DNA of 64,000 bases from Paraburkholderia sp. BL9I2N2. GTDB taxonomy: Bacteria; Pseudomonadota; Gammaproteobacteria; Burkholderiales; Burkholderiaceae. Both the position numbers and the translations under genes were made by a program. Each line of letters begins with the position of its first letter. The first letter of the stretch is position 1. Under the pieces are notes generated by a model that ran no database searches, was not told where the DNA came from, and worked only from the letters and a program-made list of their open reading frames with translations. The stretch is from NCBI RefSeq assembly GCF_004339745.1, contig NZ_SMGP01000001.1:4340001-4404000 (forward strand), read 5' to 3'. Of this stretch, positions 8,128 through 16,179 are shown one piece after another.

Positions 8128-9132
8128 TCAGTGCACGCGTTTGCTGCGGCGGAACTGATCGAACAGCACCGCCAGCAGCAGGATCCCGCCGCGAATGAGG
8201 TATTGGTAGAAGGTCGGCACGTTCAGCAGGCTCATGGCGTCCTGCACCGAGCCCATGATCAGCACGCCGACCAGCACGCCGGAAATCGTCGCGACGCCGC
8301 CCGTAAGCGAGACGCCGCCGAGCACGCACGCCGAGATCACACCGAGTTCGAGGCCGACAGAAGTCTTCGGGTCACCCAGGCTCATACGTGACGCAAGCAT
8401 CACGCCTGCAAACCCGGTGACGAGGCCCTGCAATACGAACACTGTGATCTTGATGCGCGTCACCGGCAAGCCGGCCAGCAACGCCGCCTCGCTATTGCCG
8501 CCGACGGCCAGCACGTTCTTGCCGAACACCGTTTTCTTCAGCAGAAATCCGAACAGCACGAAGCCGACGATGTTGCTCCAGATCGGATACGAAATGCCGA
8601 GGAACGCGCCGCCGCCGAGGTCGAAGAAACGCTCTTCGGAGATCATCACGGCGTCGCCGTTCGACGTGATGTAGGCGAGGCCGCGCACGACTTCCATCAT
8701 GGCGAGCGTGACGATCAGCGAGTTGATCTTGTAGCGCGCGACCAGCACGCCGTTGACGAGTCCGACCGCGCCACCCGCGAGCACGCCGGCCGCGACGCCG
8801 AGCATCACGCTATGCGTCGCAGTGATCAGCGTGGACGCCACCACACCCGCGAACGCGACGATCGACGCCACCGACAAATCCACTTCGCCGAGCGCGAGAA
8901 CGAACATCATCGTCACCGAGATCGAACCGATCAGCGTGACGGAGAGCAGCAAGCCCTGGATGTTTCGCGAGCTTAAAAAATCCGGCACGGTGAACGACAA
9001 AACCGCGAACAGAATCACGAACACCATCACGATGCCGGACTTGTTGATCAGGTCCCAGGTACGCGCGGCACGCGCGCTCAGGCCCGCTGAGGCGACGGCT
9101 GGGGTCGAGGAATCGGTTGAGGGTGTATGCAT
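8128..9132 (-). CDS. araH: L-arabinose ABC transporter permease AraH
   Basis: A 334-residue inner-membrane permease of the sugar (RbsC/AraH) family, with about eight to ten hydrophobic helices. The conserved loop GGGAFLGISYPIWSNIVGF and the EAA-like region GKNVLAVGGNSEAALLAG are present. The stretch GEVDLSVASIVAFAGVVAST is typical of the family. It forms the membrane channel with AraG and takes sugar from AraF. It follows araG in the same operon (70 bp gap). L-arabinose specificity is inferred from AraF. Confidence 0.92.
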   Translation of the reverse strand: MHTPSTDSSTPAVASAGLSARAARTWDLINKSGIVMVFVILFAVLSFTVPDFLSSRNIQGLLLSVTLIGSISVTMMFVLALGEVDLSVASIVAFAGVVASTLITATHSVMLGVAAGVLAGGAVGLVNGVLVARYKINSLIVTLAMMEVVRGLAYITSNGDAVMISEERFFDLGGGAFLGISYPIWSNIVGFVLFGFLLKKTVFGKNVLAVGGNSEAALLAGLPVTRIKITVFVLQGLVTGFAGVMLASRMSLGDPKTSVGLELGVISACVLGGVSLTGGVATISGVLVGVLIMGSVQDAMSLLNVPTFYQYLIRGGILLLAVLFDQFRRSKRVH

Positions 9133-9202
9133 GGTTTGTATTCCGTTTCAATGGCGCGATTCGATTCAATTGCCTTCGTGGTGTCGAGGATGTGCGGCGG
9201 CG

Positions 9203-10750
9203 TCAGCGGGGCAGGGCGAGCTTGATCAGCGCATCCGGCGTGGCCTGCGCCTTGGGCAGATCGCCGACGATGCGGCCTTCCTTCATCACGATCACGCGAT
9301 CCGCCACGCCGATCACTTCGGCCAGATCGCTCGACACGACGATCACCGTGCGGCCCGCTTCGGCGAGCCCGTACAGCAACCCATAAATCTCGCTGCGCGC
9401 GCCGACGTCGATGCCGCGCGTGGGTTCGTCCATCAGGAACACGTCGATGTCTTCGGCAAGCCAGCGCGACAGAATCACCTTCTGCTGATTGCCGCCGGAG
9501 AGTGTGCCGATCGGCGTTTCGCCATTGCGCGTCTTGATCGCGAGCTTGCCGATGAACTCTTTGGCGGTCTGCGCTTCCTTGCGGCCGTTGAGCACATTGA
9601 AGCGGCTGAAATGGCGGCGGCAACTGATGTTGAGGTTGTCCGATACGGAGGCGATCGAGACAATGCCTTCCTGCTTGCGATCTTCGGGACACAGCGCCAC
9701 GCCCGCGCGCACGGCGTCGCGCGGTGTGGCAAAGTGCACGCGCTCGCCTTTGAGCGTGATCTCGCCGGAAGCCGGTTTGACCGCGCCGTAGATGAGCTTC
9801 ATCAACTCGGAGCGACCCGCGCCGACGAGTCCAAAGAAGCCGACGATCTCGCCTTTGCGCGCCGCGAATGAAGCCGGTTCGCGCAGGCCGCGCCCCATCA
9901 ATTCCTTGACGTCGAGTTGCACGTCGCCGAGATCGCGCGAGCGATAGCCGTACACGTCGGCGATCGAACGGCCCACCATGCAACTGATCAAGCGATCGCG
10001 ATCGAGTCCTTCACCTGCTTCGAACGTATCGATGCGGCGGCCGTCGCGAAACACGGTCACGCGATCGCACAGCTCGTAGACTTCATCCATTCGATGCGTG
10101 ACGTAGATGATCGCGCGACCCTCGGCCTTCAACGCGCGAATGATCCGGAACAGTTGCGTCGTCTCACGCGACGACAGTGAGCTGGTCGGTTCGTCAAACG
10201 CGATCACGCGTGCATCGCGCATCAGCGCCTTGCCGATTTCGATCATTTGCCGCTGGCCGATCGAAAGATTCTTCACTTGCTGCGACGGATCGATCTTTTC
10301 GCCGAGCCGTTCCAGCTCGCGCACGGCGCGCGCTACCAGCGCTTTTTCGTCCAGTATGCCGAAACGATTCGGCAGGGCGCCGAGCATCAGGTTTTCCGCG
10401 ACCGTCAGTTCCGGCACCAGATGCAATTCCTGATAGATGATCGCCACGCCGGCGGCGATCGCGGCCTTCGTCGTGGTGAACTGCTGTTCGACGCCATCGA
10501 GCGACAAGGTGCCCGCCGCGGGTTGATTCACGCCGGACAACACCTTGAGCAGCGTCGATTTGCCGGCGCCGTTTTCGCCCATCAAGCCGTGCACTTCACC
10601 GCGCCGCACTTCGAGCGACACCTGGTCGAGCGCGAGCACGCCGGGAAAGCGCACGGTGATGCCGTCGAGCCGCAGATACGGCTCGGTGGACGCGAGCGCA
10701 GGCGAGGGCGCCGCTTCAGCGGTGGGGGACTCGGTGTGTGAAGACGTCAT
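9203..10750 (-). CDS. araG: L-arabinose ABC transporter ATP-binding protein AraG
   Basis: A 515-residue tandem ATPase typical of monosaccharide importers. The first half has Walker A GENGAGKST, signature LSIGQRQMIEIGKAL and Walker B VIAFDEPTS. The second half has the usual degenerate Walker A GLVGAGRSE, signature LSGGNQQKV and VFLMDEPTRGIDVGARSE. The Arg in the second P-loop is normal for this family. It energises AraFGH uptake. A two-part hairpin at 10781-10815 separates it from araF. Confidence 0.94.
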   Translation of the reverse strand: MTSSHTESPTAEAAPSPALASTEPYLRLDGITVRFPGVLALDQVSLEVRRGEVHGLMGENGAGKSTLLKVLSGVNQPAAGTLSLDGVEQQFTTTKAAIAAGVAIIYQELHLVPELTVAENLMLGALPNRFGILDEKALVARAVRELERLGEKIDPSQQVKNLSIGQRQMIEIGKALMRDARVIAFDEPTSSLSSRETTQLFRIIRALKAEGRAIIYVTHRMDEVYELCDRVTVFRDGRRIDTFEAGEGLDRDRLISCMVGRSIADVYGYRSRDLGDVQLDVKELMGRGLREPASFAARKGEIVGFFGLVGAGRSELMKLIYGAVKPASGEITLKGERVHFATPRDAVRAGVALCPEDRKQEGIVSIASVSDNLNISCRRHFSRFNVLNGRKEAQTAKEFIGKLAIKTRNGETPIGTLSGGNQQKVILSRWLAEDIDVFLMDEPTRGIDVGARSEIYGLLYGLAEAGRTVIVVSSDLAEVIGVADRVIVMKEGRIVGDLPKAQATPDALIKLALPR

Positions 10751-10780
10751 CGAAAAACCTCAAGCTGGTGAACAACCTGT

Positions 10781-10815
10781 GCGGGCCGCTCCCGCGTGAG
10801 CGAGAGACAGCCCGC
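10781..10815 (-). promoter_or_regulatory. Intercistronic hairpin between araF and araG
   Basis: GCGGGC (10781-10786) pairs with GCCCGC (10810-10815), continued inward by CGCTC (10787-10791) and GAGCG (10798-10802) with a 7-nt bulge. No U run follows. Such stems often protect the upstream binding-protein mRNA so that it is made in excess over the transporter core. Confidence 0.5.
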
Positions 10816-10837
10816 AACGTGCAAACTCGAATCGCGC

Positions 10838-11842
10838 TTAAATACCGAGTTCTTTACGCACGTCCTGCCAGTTGCCGCGCACCATCAGCTTGCCGGTGGT
10901 CTGCGTATCGGCGGGCGGCTGCTTGCCGTCCTTGATCCACTCGACGAGGTTCTCCGTGCTTTCCTTGCCGTGCATCGTCGAGCTCACGGCGATCGTGCCG
11001 TAGAAGCCCGTCGGTTCTTTCTTCTGGAATTCGGCGAACGCTTCGCCCGCGCCGTTGATGCCGACACCGATCACGTCCGCGGCCGGAATATGTAATTGCT
11101 CGGTCGCGCGTACGCCGCCCAGCACGCTTTCCTCGTTCAGCGCGAAGATCACCCACTTCTTGATGTTCGGATGCTGCGCGAGTACCGGCGACGACGCGTT
11201 GAAACCGCCTTCGTCATCCGTCGTCTTTTGCGGGGCGTCGAAAATGTTTTCCTTCTTGAAGCCACCGGCAATGAGCGATTGCGTCGCGCCATCGGTGCGC
11301 AGTTTCGCGGTCGGCAATTCGTAATTCGTAATGCGCAGCGCGCCGACTTCTTCCGGCTTCCAGCCGCGGCGTTTCATCTCTTCAGCGATCGCGGTGCCGA
11401 CCTGATTGCCGATCTTGAACGCGGACATGCCCAGATGCGGCACGTTCGGCAGCGGCTTGCCGGTGGAGTCGACCAGTTGATCATCGACGGTGACGAACTT
11501 CATGTTGTAGCGCTTCGCCCGCGCCTGGATCGCCGGTCCGAGACGCACGTCCGGTGCGCAGATCACAAAGCCTTTGGCACCTTGTGCACCGAGATTGTCG
11601 ATCGCGGCCAGCACTTTTTCACCGTCCGGCGTGCCGATGTTCACCACCGCAAAGCCGTCCTTCTGGCCGAGCGCGCTCGCGGCTTTCTGTTCGTTGATGA
11701 ACCATGCCTGTTCCGGCATCTTCACGAGGAAGCCGACTTTGAGCGGCTGATCCGCGTGCGCGGAAAGTTGCGCGGCAAAGGGCGCGGCGAGGGCGGCGGC
11801 CGCCATCGCGGATAGCGTCAAACGGCGAAGCTTGCTGGTCAT
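10838..11842 (-). CDS. araF: L-arabinose-binding periplasmic protein AraF
   Basis: A 334-residue periplasmic binding protein. Residues 1-31 are a Sec signal peptide (MTSKLRRLTLSAMAAAALAA, ending near SAHA). The mature part closely follows E. coli AraF as I remember it: KVGFLVKMPEQAWF, GAKGFVICAPD, ESVLGGVRATEQ and ADVIGVGINGAGEA. It captures L-arabinose (in E. coli also D-galactose) and delivers it to AraH. The ATG at 11842 is chosen because CAGGAGACAG precedes it and it opens the signal peptide. It is the first transporter gene of the operon, after the aldehyde dehydrogenase homologue. Confidence 0.94.
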   Translation of the reverse strand: MTSKLRRLTLSAMAAAALAAPFAAQLSAHADQPLKVGFLVKMPEQAWFINEQKAASALGQKDGFAVVNIGTPDGEKVLAAIDNLGAQGAKGFVICAPDVRLGPAIQARAKRYNMKFVTVDDQLVDSTGKPLPNVPHLGMSAFKIGNQVGTAIAEEMKRRGWKPEEVGALRITNYELPTAKLRTDGATQSLIAGGFKKENIFDAPQKTTDDEGGFNASSPVLAQHPNIKKWVIFALNEESVLGGVRATEQLHIPAADVIGVGINGAGEAFAEFQKKEPTGFYGTIAVSSTMHGKESTENLVEWIKDGKQPPADTQTTGKLMVRGNWQDVRKELGI

Positions 11843-11968
11843 ATCTGTCTCCTGAAGTTGAAAGGCTGCATTGATTTCGTTTAGTTGCAGCGGGTGATGC
11901 ACGGCGGCGTCAGCCGGGACGCGGATGAGCGTTAAGGTGCGCGGTAAAGTGAAGCGGTTTCATCACCA

Positions 11969-13417
11969 TCAGCCCGCCACGTACGCCGTTTTCACGGCGG
12001 TCCAGAAGGCGGCGTCCGCGGCGCCGTAGGCCGACGCCTTACGGCCGCCGCCGGGCGCGTGATGCTCGACGGCAGTGGTCGGCAGATTGATCGTCACCAG
12101 GCCGCTGTGCACATGACGGCGAAAATGCCGCGCGCGATTGAGCGAGCGCGTGCAGACGCCGGCGCACAGACCGTATGCGGTGTCGTTCGCGAGATGCAGC
12201 GCGTGGTCGTAGTCGTCCGCGCGCAGCACGACGGCGAGCGGGCCGAAAATTTCCTCCCGCGCGACACGATGTTCGGATTCGCCGATGAAGAGCGCCGGTT
12301 CGAAAAAGTAGCCGCGCGTCGCGCGCTCCAGTTGCCGGCCGCCGTGCAGCAGTTGCGCGCCTTCCTGTTGACCGATGCGCACGTAGTCGAGATTGCGCTC
12401 CAACTGCGCGGCGTTGGCCACGGGACCCATGTCCGTGCCGTGCTTCAAGGCGTGATCGATCGAGAGCTTGGCGAGCTTCGCCTGCAATGCTTCCACGAAC
12501 GGCTCGAACACCGCGCGTTCGACGATCAGCCGCGCAGCCGCGGTGCTGCGTTGGCCCGTCGAGCCATAGGCGCCGATCAAGGCGGCCTCGACGGCGCCGT
12601 CGAGATCGGCGTCGGCCAGAACCACGAACGGATTCTTGCCGCCCATCTCTAGCTGCACTCGCGCCTGGCGGGCGGCAGCGGCTTGCAGCACGCGTGTGCC
12701 GGTTTTCGCCGAGCCGGTGAAGCTGATCGCCGCCGTCAACGGATGCGCGACGATCCGCGCACCAACTTGCCGGCCGCTGCCCATCACGAGATTGAACACG
12801 CCCGCGGGCAAACCGGCGCGGCTGATGATCGAGGCCAGCGCCGCCGCGCAAGCCGGCACCGATTCTGCCGGCTTGAACACGACGCAGTTGCCGTGTGCGA
12901 GCGCGGCGCCGATCTTCGCCGCGGCAATCGCCAGCGGCGCGCTCCACGGCGCGATGATGCCGACCACGCCGAGCGGTTCGCGCGTCACGTCGATCTCGAC
13001 GCCGGCACGCGCCGACGCGACGGGTTCGGCGAAAGCATGCAAGGCTTCGGCCGCGAACAACTTGAAGATCTGTCCGGCACGCGTCGCCTCGACCAAGGCC
13101 TCAGGCAGCGTGTTGCCGACTTCACGCGCCAGCAGCCGGCCGAGTTCGTCGCGGCGCGCGAGTATCTCGCTGCCGATGGCGTCGAGTGCATCCGCGCGAC
13201 GCTGCGCCGAACCCAGCGACCACTCGCGGAAAGCCGCGTGCGCCGCTTCGATCGCCATGTCCGTCTGCCGCACGTCGGCTCGCACATAGTCGCCGACCGG
13301 GTCGTCCAGGTCCGACGGATTGAGCGAGACGCCCGTGGTCGCGCCCGTCTCCCATCCGCCATTGATGTAGTGGCGGAACGGACTTGCAACGAGTGGGACG
13401 AGCGGATCGCGGTTCAT
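11969..13417 (-). CDS. Aldehyde dehydrogenase family protein lacking the catalytic cysteine
   Basis: A 482-residue ALDH-fold protein most like alpha-ketoglutaric semialdehyde dehydrogenase, the last enzyme of oxidative arabinose breakdown. Family motifs are clear: VVFKPAESVP (cofactor), FTGSAKTG, LEMGGKNP (general base Glu257) and REEIFGPLAVV. Three key sites differ. The catalytic Cys is Ser291 (AGC at 12545-12547, in GQRSTAAAR where homologues have GQRCTA). The oxyanion Asn of PWNFP is Ser159 (PWSAP). The PFGGRKAS motif near the C-terminus reads APGGGRKAS. The reading frame is intact with normal codon use. It is first in the araFGH-dehydratase operon. The fold is sure; normal dehydrogenase activity is doubtful. 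Confidence 0.88.
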   Translation of the reverse strand: MNRDPLVPLVASPFRHYINGGWETGATTGVSLNPSDLDDPVGDYVRADVRQTDMAIEAAHAAFREWSLGSAQRRADALDAIGSEILARRDELGRLLAREVGNTLPEALVEATRAGQIFKLFAAEALHAFAEPVASARAGVEIDVTREPLGVVGIIAPWSAPLAIAAAKIGAALAHGNCVVFKPAESVPACAAALASIISRAGLPAGVFNLVMGSGRQVGARIVAHPLTAAISFTGSAKTGTRVLQAAAARQARVQLEMGGKNPFVVLADADLDGAVEAALIGAYGSTGQRSTAAARLIVERAVFEPFVEALQAKLAKLSIDHALKHGTDMGPVANAAQLERNLDYVRIGQQEGAQLLHGGRQLERATRGYFFEPALFIGESEHRVAREEIFGPLAVVLRADDYDHALHLANDTAYGLCAGVCTRSLNRARHFRRHVHSGLVTINLPTTAVEHHAPGGGRKASAYGAADAAFWTAVKTAYVAG

Positions 13418-13503
13418 CGACGGAAAGGCGCCACGTGGGGAAGCTCAGAAAGTCCACGAATGGTATGAGCCGCCCCAATAACTTTCCAATCCCTTTTTAG
13501 GCT

Positions 13504-13530
13504 ATCCCGATATCAATTTCGATATGGCAT
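13504..13530. promoter_or_regulatory. Imperfect dyad between ALDH and LysR genes, possible LysR-type operator
   Basis: ATATC (13510-13514) and GATAT (13521-13525) lie in an AT-rich imperfect dyad, CGATATCAATTTCGATATGG, midway between the arabinose operon and the divergent LysR gene. Its size and place fit a LysR-type binding site. Confidence 0.35.
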
Positions 13531-13603
13531 GATGGAGCCTCGCCTTGGCAGAGTGCGCGGTTCGTGGCTTCGAGCCGCCTCATCAGCAAGCATCTTGCGT
13601 GGG

Positions 13604-13636
13604 ACCAGAGTAAGGCGCTAAAGCGCCCGCTCTGGT
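13604..13636 (+). repeat. Long inverted repeat just upstream of the LysR gene
   Basis: ACCAGAG (13604-13610) pairs with CTCTGGT (13630-13636) and GGCGC (13614-13618) with GCGCC (13623-13627), with a TAAA loop. The element ends 27 bp before the LysR start. I have an impression that similar elements recur in Burkholderia intergenic DNA, but this is the only copy I found in the window. Confidence 0.5.
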
Positions 13637-13663
13637 CGACAGAAAACAGGTTGGAGACAAGCC

Positions 13664-14642
13664 ATGACGCGTAGCTACTCGAACTGGTTCGTGCGGGCGC
13701 GGCTCAAGACGCGGCAGTTGCTGCTGCTCGCAGCCATGGAAGAGGAGGGCAACGTCCGGCGGGCCGCCGACGTGCTCGGCATGACCCAGCCCGCCGCGTC
13801 GCGTCTGCTCAAAGAGCTCGAGGACATGCTGGAAGTGAGCCTGTTCGACCGCACGCCGCACGGCATGCACGCCACGTTGTACGGCGAGGTCATGATCCGT
13901 CATGCGCGCATGGTGCTGTCGAATCTGAGTCATGCACACGACGAGATTTCGGCATTGCGCGCCGGTCTGGCGGGGCAGGTGCGGATCGGCGTGATCGCGG
14001 CGGCCGCGGCGACCATGGTGCCGCGCGCGATCGCCAGCGTGAAAGAACGCTATCCGCAACTGCAAATCTGGGCAGAGGTCGAAACCTCCGATGTGATGCT
14101 GCCGCGGCTGGCGGAAGGCGAGTTGGGACATCATGATCGGCCGCGTGTTGGAGCGGCAAAACCAGTTCAAGACCGAAGTCCGCTACGAACCGCTCGCCGA
14201 CGAACCGCTGTGCGTGGTGGCGCGTCCCGGCCATCATCTCGAAAATGAGACAGGCTTGACATTGCGTGCAATTGTCAACGCCAGCTGGGTTTTGCATCCG
14301 CCGGGCAGCGTTTTGCGCCATCGCTTCGATCTGATGTTTTCGCAAATCGGGCTGAATCCGCCGCAAAACGTGGTCAACACCAACAATTTTCTGGCGATTT
14401 CGAGCTTGCTGCTCCAAAGCGACATGTTGGCGGTTTTACCCGACGAAGTGGCGCGTCAATACCAACAGTATGGCGTTCTGAAGCGATTACCGATCGATTT
14501 GCCGTGCAGGATGGATACATTCGGTATCATCACGCGCCAGTCGCACCTGCTTTCGCCGGCGGCCTCGGTCGTGCTCGAAGCCTTGCGGGAAGCCGCTGGC
14601 GAGGTCTACGGCACCGCTTTCGAACCGACAGTGGCGCGATAA
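13664..14642 (+). pseudogene. LysR family regulator (GbpR-like) interrupted by a +1 frameshift
   Basis: Two adjacent frames together encode a full-length LysR regulator of about 325 residues. The first (from 13664) has the HTH RQLLLLAAMEEEGNVRRAAD and MTQPAASRLLKELEDMLEVS, and runs in frame to about 14124. The second carries the effector domain from IMIGRVLERQNQFKTEVRYE through ILHPPGS-like and PRMDTFGIITR-like stretches to the stop at 14642. They join if one G is removed from GGG at 14125-14127, restoring AEGELDIMIGR. It is divergent from the arabinose operon and resembles GbpR-type sugar regulators. As written, translation would end at 14248 with a truncated protein that keeps only the DNA-binding part. 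A sequencing error cannot be excluded. Confidence 0.82.
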
Positions 14643-14784
14643 ATGCTTCTCCCGTAGTCATGACAGCCGGCTGGCGGCGCGGGAGGAACAGAAGATGTAC
14701 AACAAACACGGAAAACGGCAACGCGCCGTCGACGACTCTTTTTCAGTTCGCTCCGGTGGAGCGAGCGCCTGGTTTAGCAACGGC

Positions 14785-15339
14785 ATGGCTCTCAAATCGA
14801 CGATTTACAAGGCGGAACTGCAGATCGCCAACATGGACCGGCACTACTATGCCGACCATTCGCTGACGATCGCCCGCCATCCCTCTGAAACCGACGAACG
14901 GATGATGGTCCGCGTCGCCGCGTTCGCGCTGTTCGCGCAGGAACGCCTTGAATTCTGCAAAGGTTTGTCGGACGTGGACGAACCGGACCTCTGGCAAAAG
15001 GATCTGACCGGCGCGATCGAAACGTGGATCGAAGTCGGCCAGCCGGATGAACGGCGCATCGCCAAGGCGAGCGGTCGCTCGAACGAGGTGATCGTGATCG
15101 CCTACGGCGGCCGCACGTCGGATATCTGGTGGCAGGGCGTGCGCAACAAGGTGGAACGCATGCGCAACGTGACGGTGTGGACGCTCGGCGAAGACGTCGC
15201 CACCGCCCTCGGCTCGCTGGCCGAGCGGACCATGCGGCTGCAATGCACCGTGCAGGACGGCGAAGCATGGCTCGGCAGCGCCGAAGCCGATGCGGTGAAA
15301 ATCGAATGGACGGTGTTGAAGGCGCCCGCCAACGCCTGA
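14785..15339 (+). CDS. yaeQ: YaeQ family protein
   Basis: A 184-residue cytoplasmic protein with the YaeQ pattern: MALKSTIYKAELQIANMDRH at the start, ARHPSETDERMMVRVAAFAL, LWQKDLTGAIETWIEVGQPD and IAYGGRTSDIWW. YaeQ has a PD-(D/E)XK-nuclease-like fold. Its true job is not settled, although older work tied it to suppression of rfaH defects. The start at 14785 matches the family. An in-frame ATG at 14695 has a better ribosome site (GGGAGGAAC) and would add 30 unconserved residues, so the upstream start may be used for a leader. Monocistronic. Confidence 0.88.
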   Translation: MALKSTIYKAELQIANMDRHYYADHSLTIARHPSETDERMMVRVAAFALFAQERLEFCKGLSDVDEPDLWQKDLTGAIETWIEVGQPDERRIAKASGRSNEVIVIAYGGRTSDIWWQGVRNKVERMRNVTVWTLGEDVATALGSLAERTMRLQCTVQDGEAWLGSAEADAVKIEWTVLKAPANA

Positions 15340-15358
15340 CGCCTGCCGCTTCAAACGC

Positions 15359-15784
15359 TTAGAGCGACGTCACGCGAGCCGCTTCCGGTGGCCCCTTGAG
15401 TTCGACCATGTTGCCTTCCGGGTCGAACAGATACAGCGACTGTCCGTAGCCGTCCGCGCCGTAGCGCAGACCGAGTTCACCCAGCCGCGCGCCGTGTTCG
15501 GCCAGATGCGCCTTGAGCGCTTCAGCGTCGAACGGATCGATGCGCAAACACACGTGATCCATATTCCGCCCCGTGCCCGGCGCGCCGTTTTCGGCATGGT
15601 CGAGCCGGCCGCCGACCTGCAACAGGTCGATCAGCGAGCGCCCCGCGCGCAACTGTGTCAGGCCCAGATCGCGTTGCTCTTTCTCGACACTGCAGCCGAG
15701 CACGTCGCAGTAGAAACGCGCCATGGCCTCGACGTTGGTCGCCCGAATGACAACGTGATCGATCTCGCGAATATGGATTTTCAT
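15359..15784 (-). CDS. VOC family (glyoxalase/dioxygenase superfamily) protein
   Basis: A 141-residue single-domain vicinal oxygen chelate protein. It opens with IREIDHVVIRATNVEAMARF, carries NMDHVCLRIDPFDAEALKAH in the middle, and ends with the typical metal-ligand segment GQSLYLFDPEGNMVELKGP. The conserved His (DHVV, DHVCL) and Glu (VELK) are the likely metal ligands. This subgroup includes fosfomycin-resistance-like and glyoxalase-like enzymes; I cannot assign the substrate. It stands alone between yaeQ and the candidate small RNA. Confidence 0.9.
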   Translation of the reverse strand: MKIHIREIDHVVIRATNVEAMARFYCDVLGCSVEKEQRDLGLTQLRAGRSLIDLLQVGGRLDHAENGAPGTGRNMDHVCLRIDPFDAEALKAHLAEHGARLGELGLRYGADGYGQSLYLFDPEGNMVELKGPPEAARVTSL

Positions 15785-15904
15785 GTGGAACGCCCCTTGG
15801 CTCGCTCGCAGAACGGGTGAAATGCCAGTGTAGAAGAAAGGGCGGCGCTGCGAGTGCGGCGTCGTGAAACCGGTCTTGAGGGACGGATCAGACCCGTATG
15901 GACG

Positions 15905-15970
15905 AAAAAAAGCCCGCTCTATGTGGAGCGGGCTGAATCCATATCAGGAGGAGACATGGAGGAGACAAGT
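15905..15970 (-). ncRNA. Candidate small RNA with tandem anti-Shine-Dalgarno motifs
   Basis: On the minus strand a promoter (TTGCGT at 15997-16002, 17-bp spacer, TATATT at 15974-15979) would start an RNA near 15967. The RNA of about 62 nt begins with two direct copies of TGTCTCCTCC (complement of 15946-15966) and ends in a perfect 9-bp stem (15911-15919 with 15926-15934) plus seven U. CUCCUCC is complementary to ribosome-binding sites, so the 5' end could block translation of many mRNAs. No protein gene on the minus strand lies upstream of this terminator. Promoter and terminator are read directly; function is inference. Confidence 0.6.
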
Positions 15971-15973
15971 ACT

Positions 15974-16002
15974 AATATACACATGCACCTGGTGCGACGC
16001 AA
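15974..16002 (-). promoter_or_regulatory. Sigma70-type promoter of the candidate small RNA
   Basis: -35 TTGCGT and -10 TATATT on the minus strand, 17 bp apart, with the predicted start 5-7 nt downstream of the -10. Confidence 0.5.
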
Positions 16003-16179
16003 TAACTTTTTAAGGGAAAACCCGATATCGTGCCAAATTGTCGCAGTTTTCCTCAAAACGGATGCCTGGCGGGGCTTCGAGCCTACGAAGAAGCGCAATG
16101 ACAGAGCAAGAACCGGGGCGTAGTGTGTCGGCATGCGGCCTACATTGGTGAGCATCGACACCGTCTCTTCGGGACCATC

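Noticed and set aside
9760..9860. Arg in the second P-loop of AraG (GLVGAGRSE)
   Set aside because: This degenerate second site is normal in monosaccharide ABC ATPases.
15956..16123. A 55-codon plus-strand frame with AGGAGGAGAC before its ATG
   Set aside because: The apparent ribosome site is simply the complement of the anti-Shine-Dalgarno repeat of the candidate RNA. The peptide has no recognisable features, and terminator and promoter on the other strand explain the region better. It remains an alternative.
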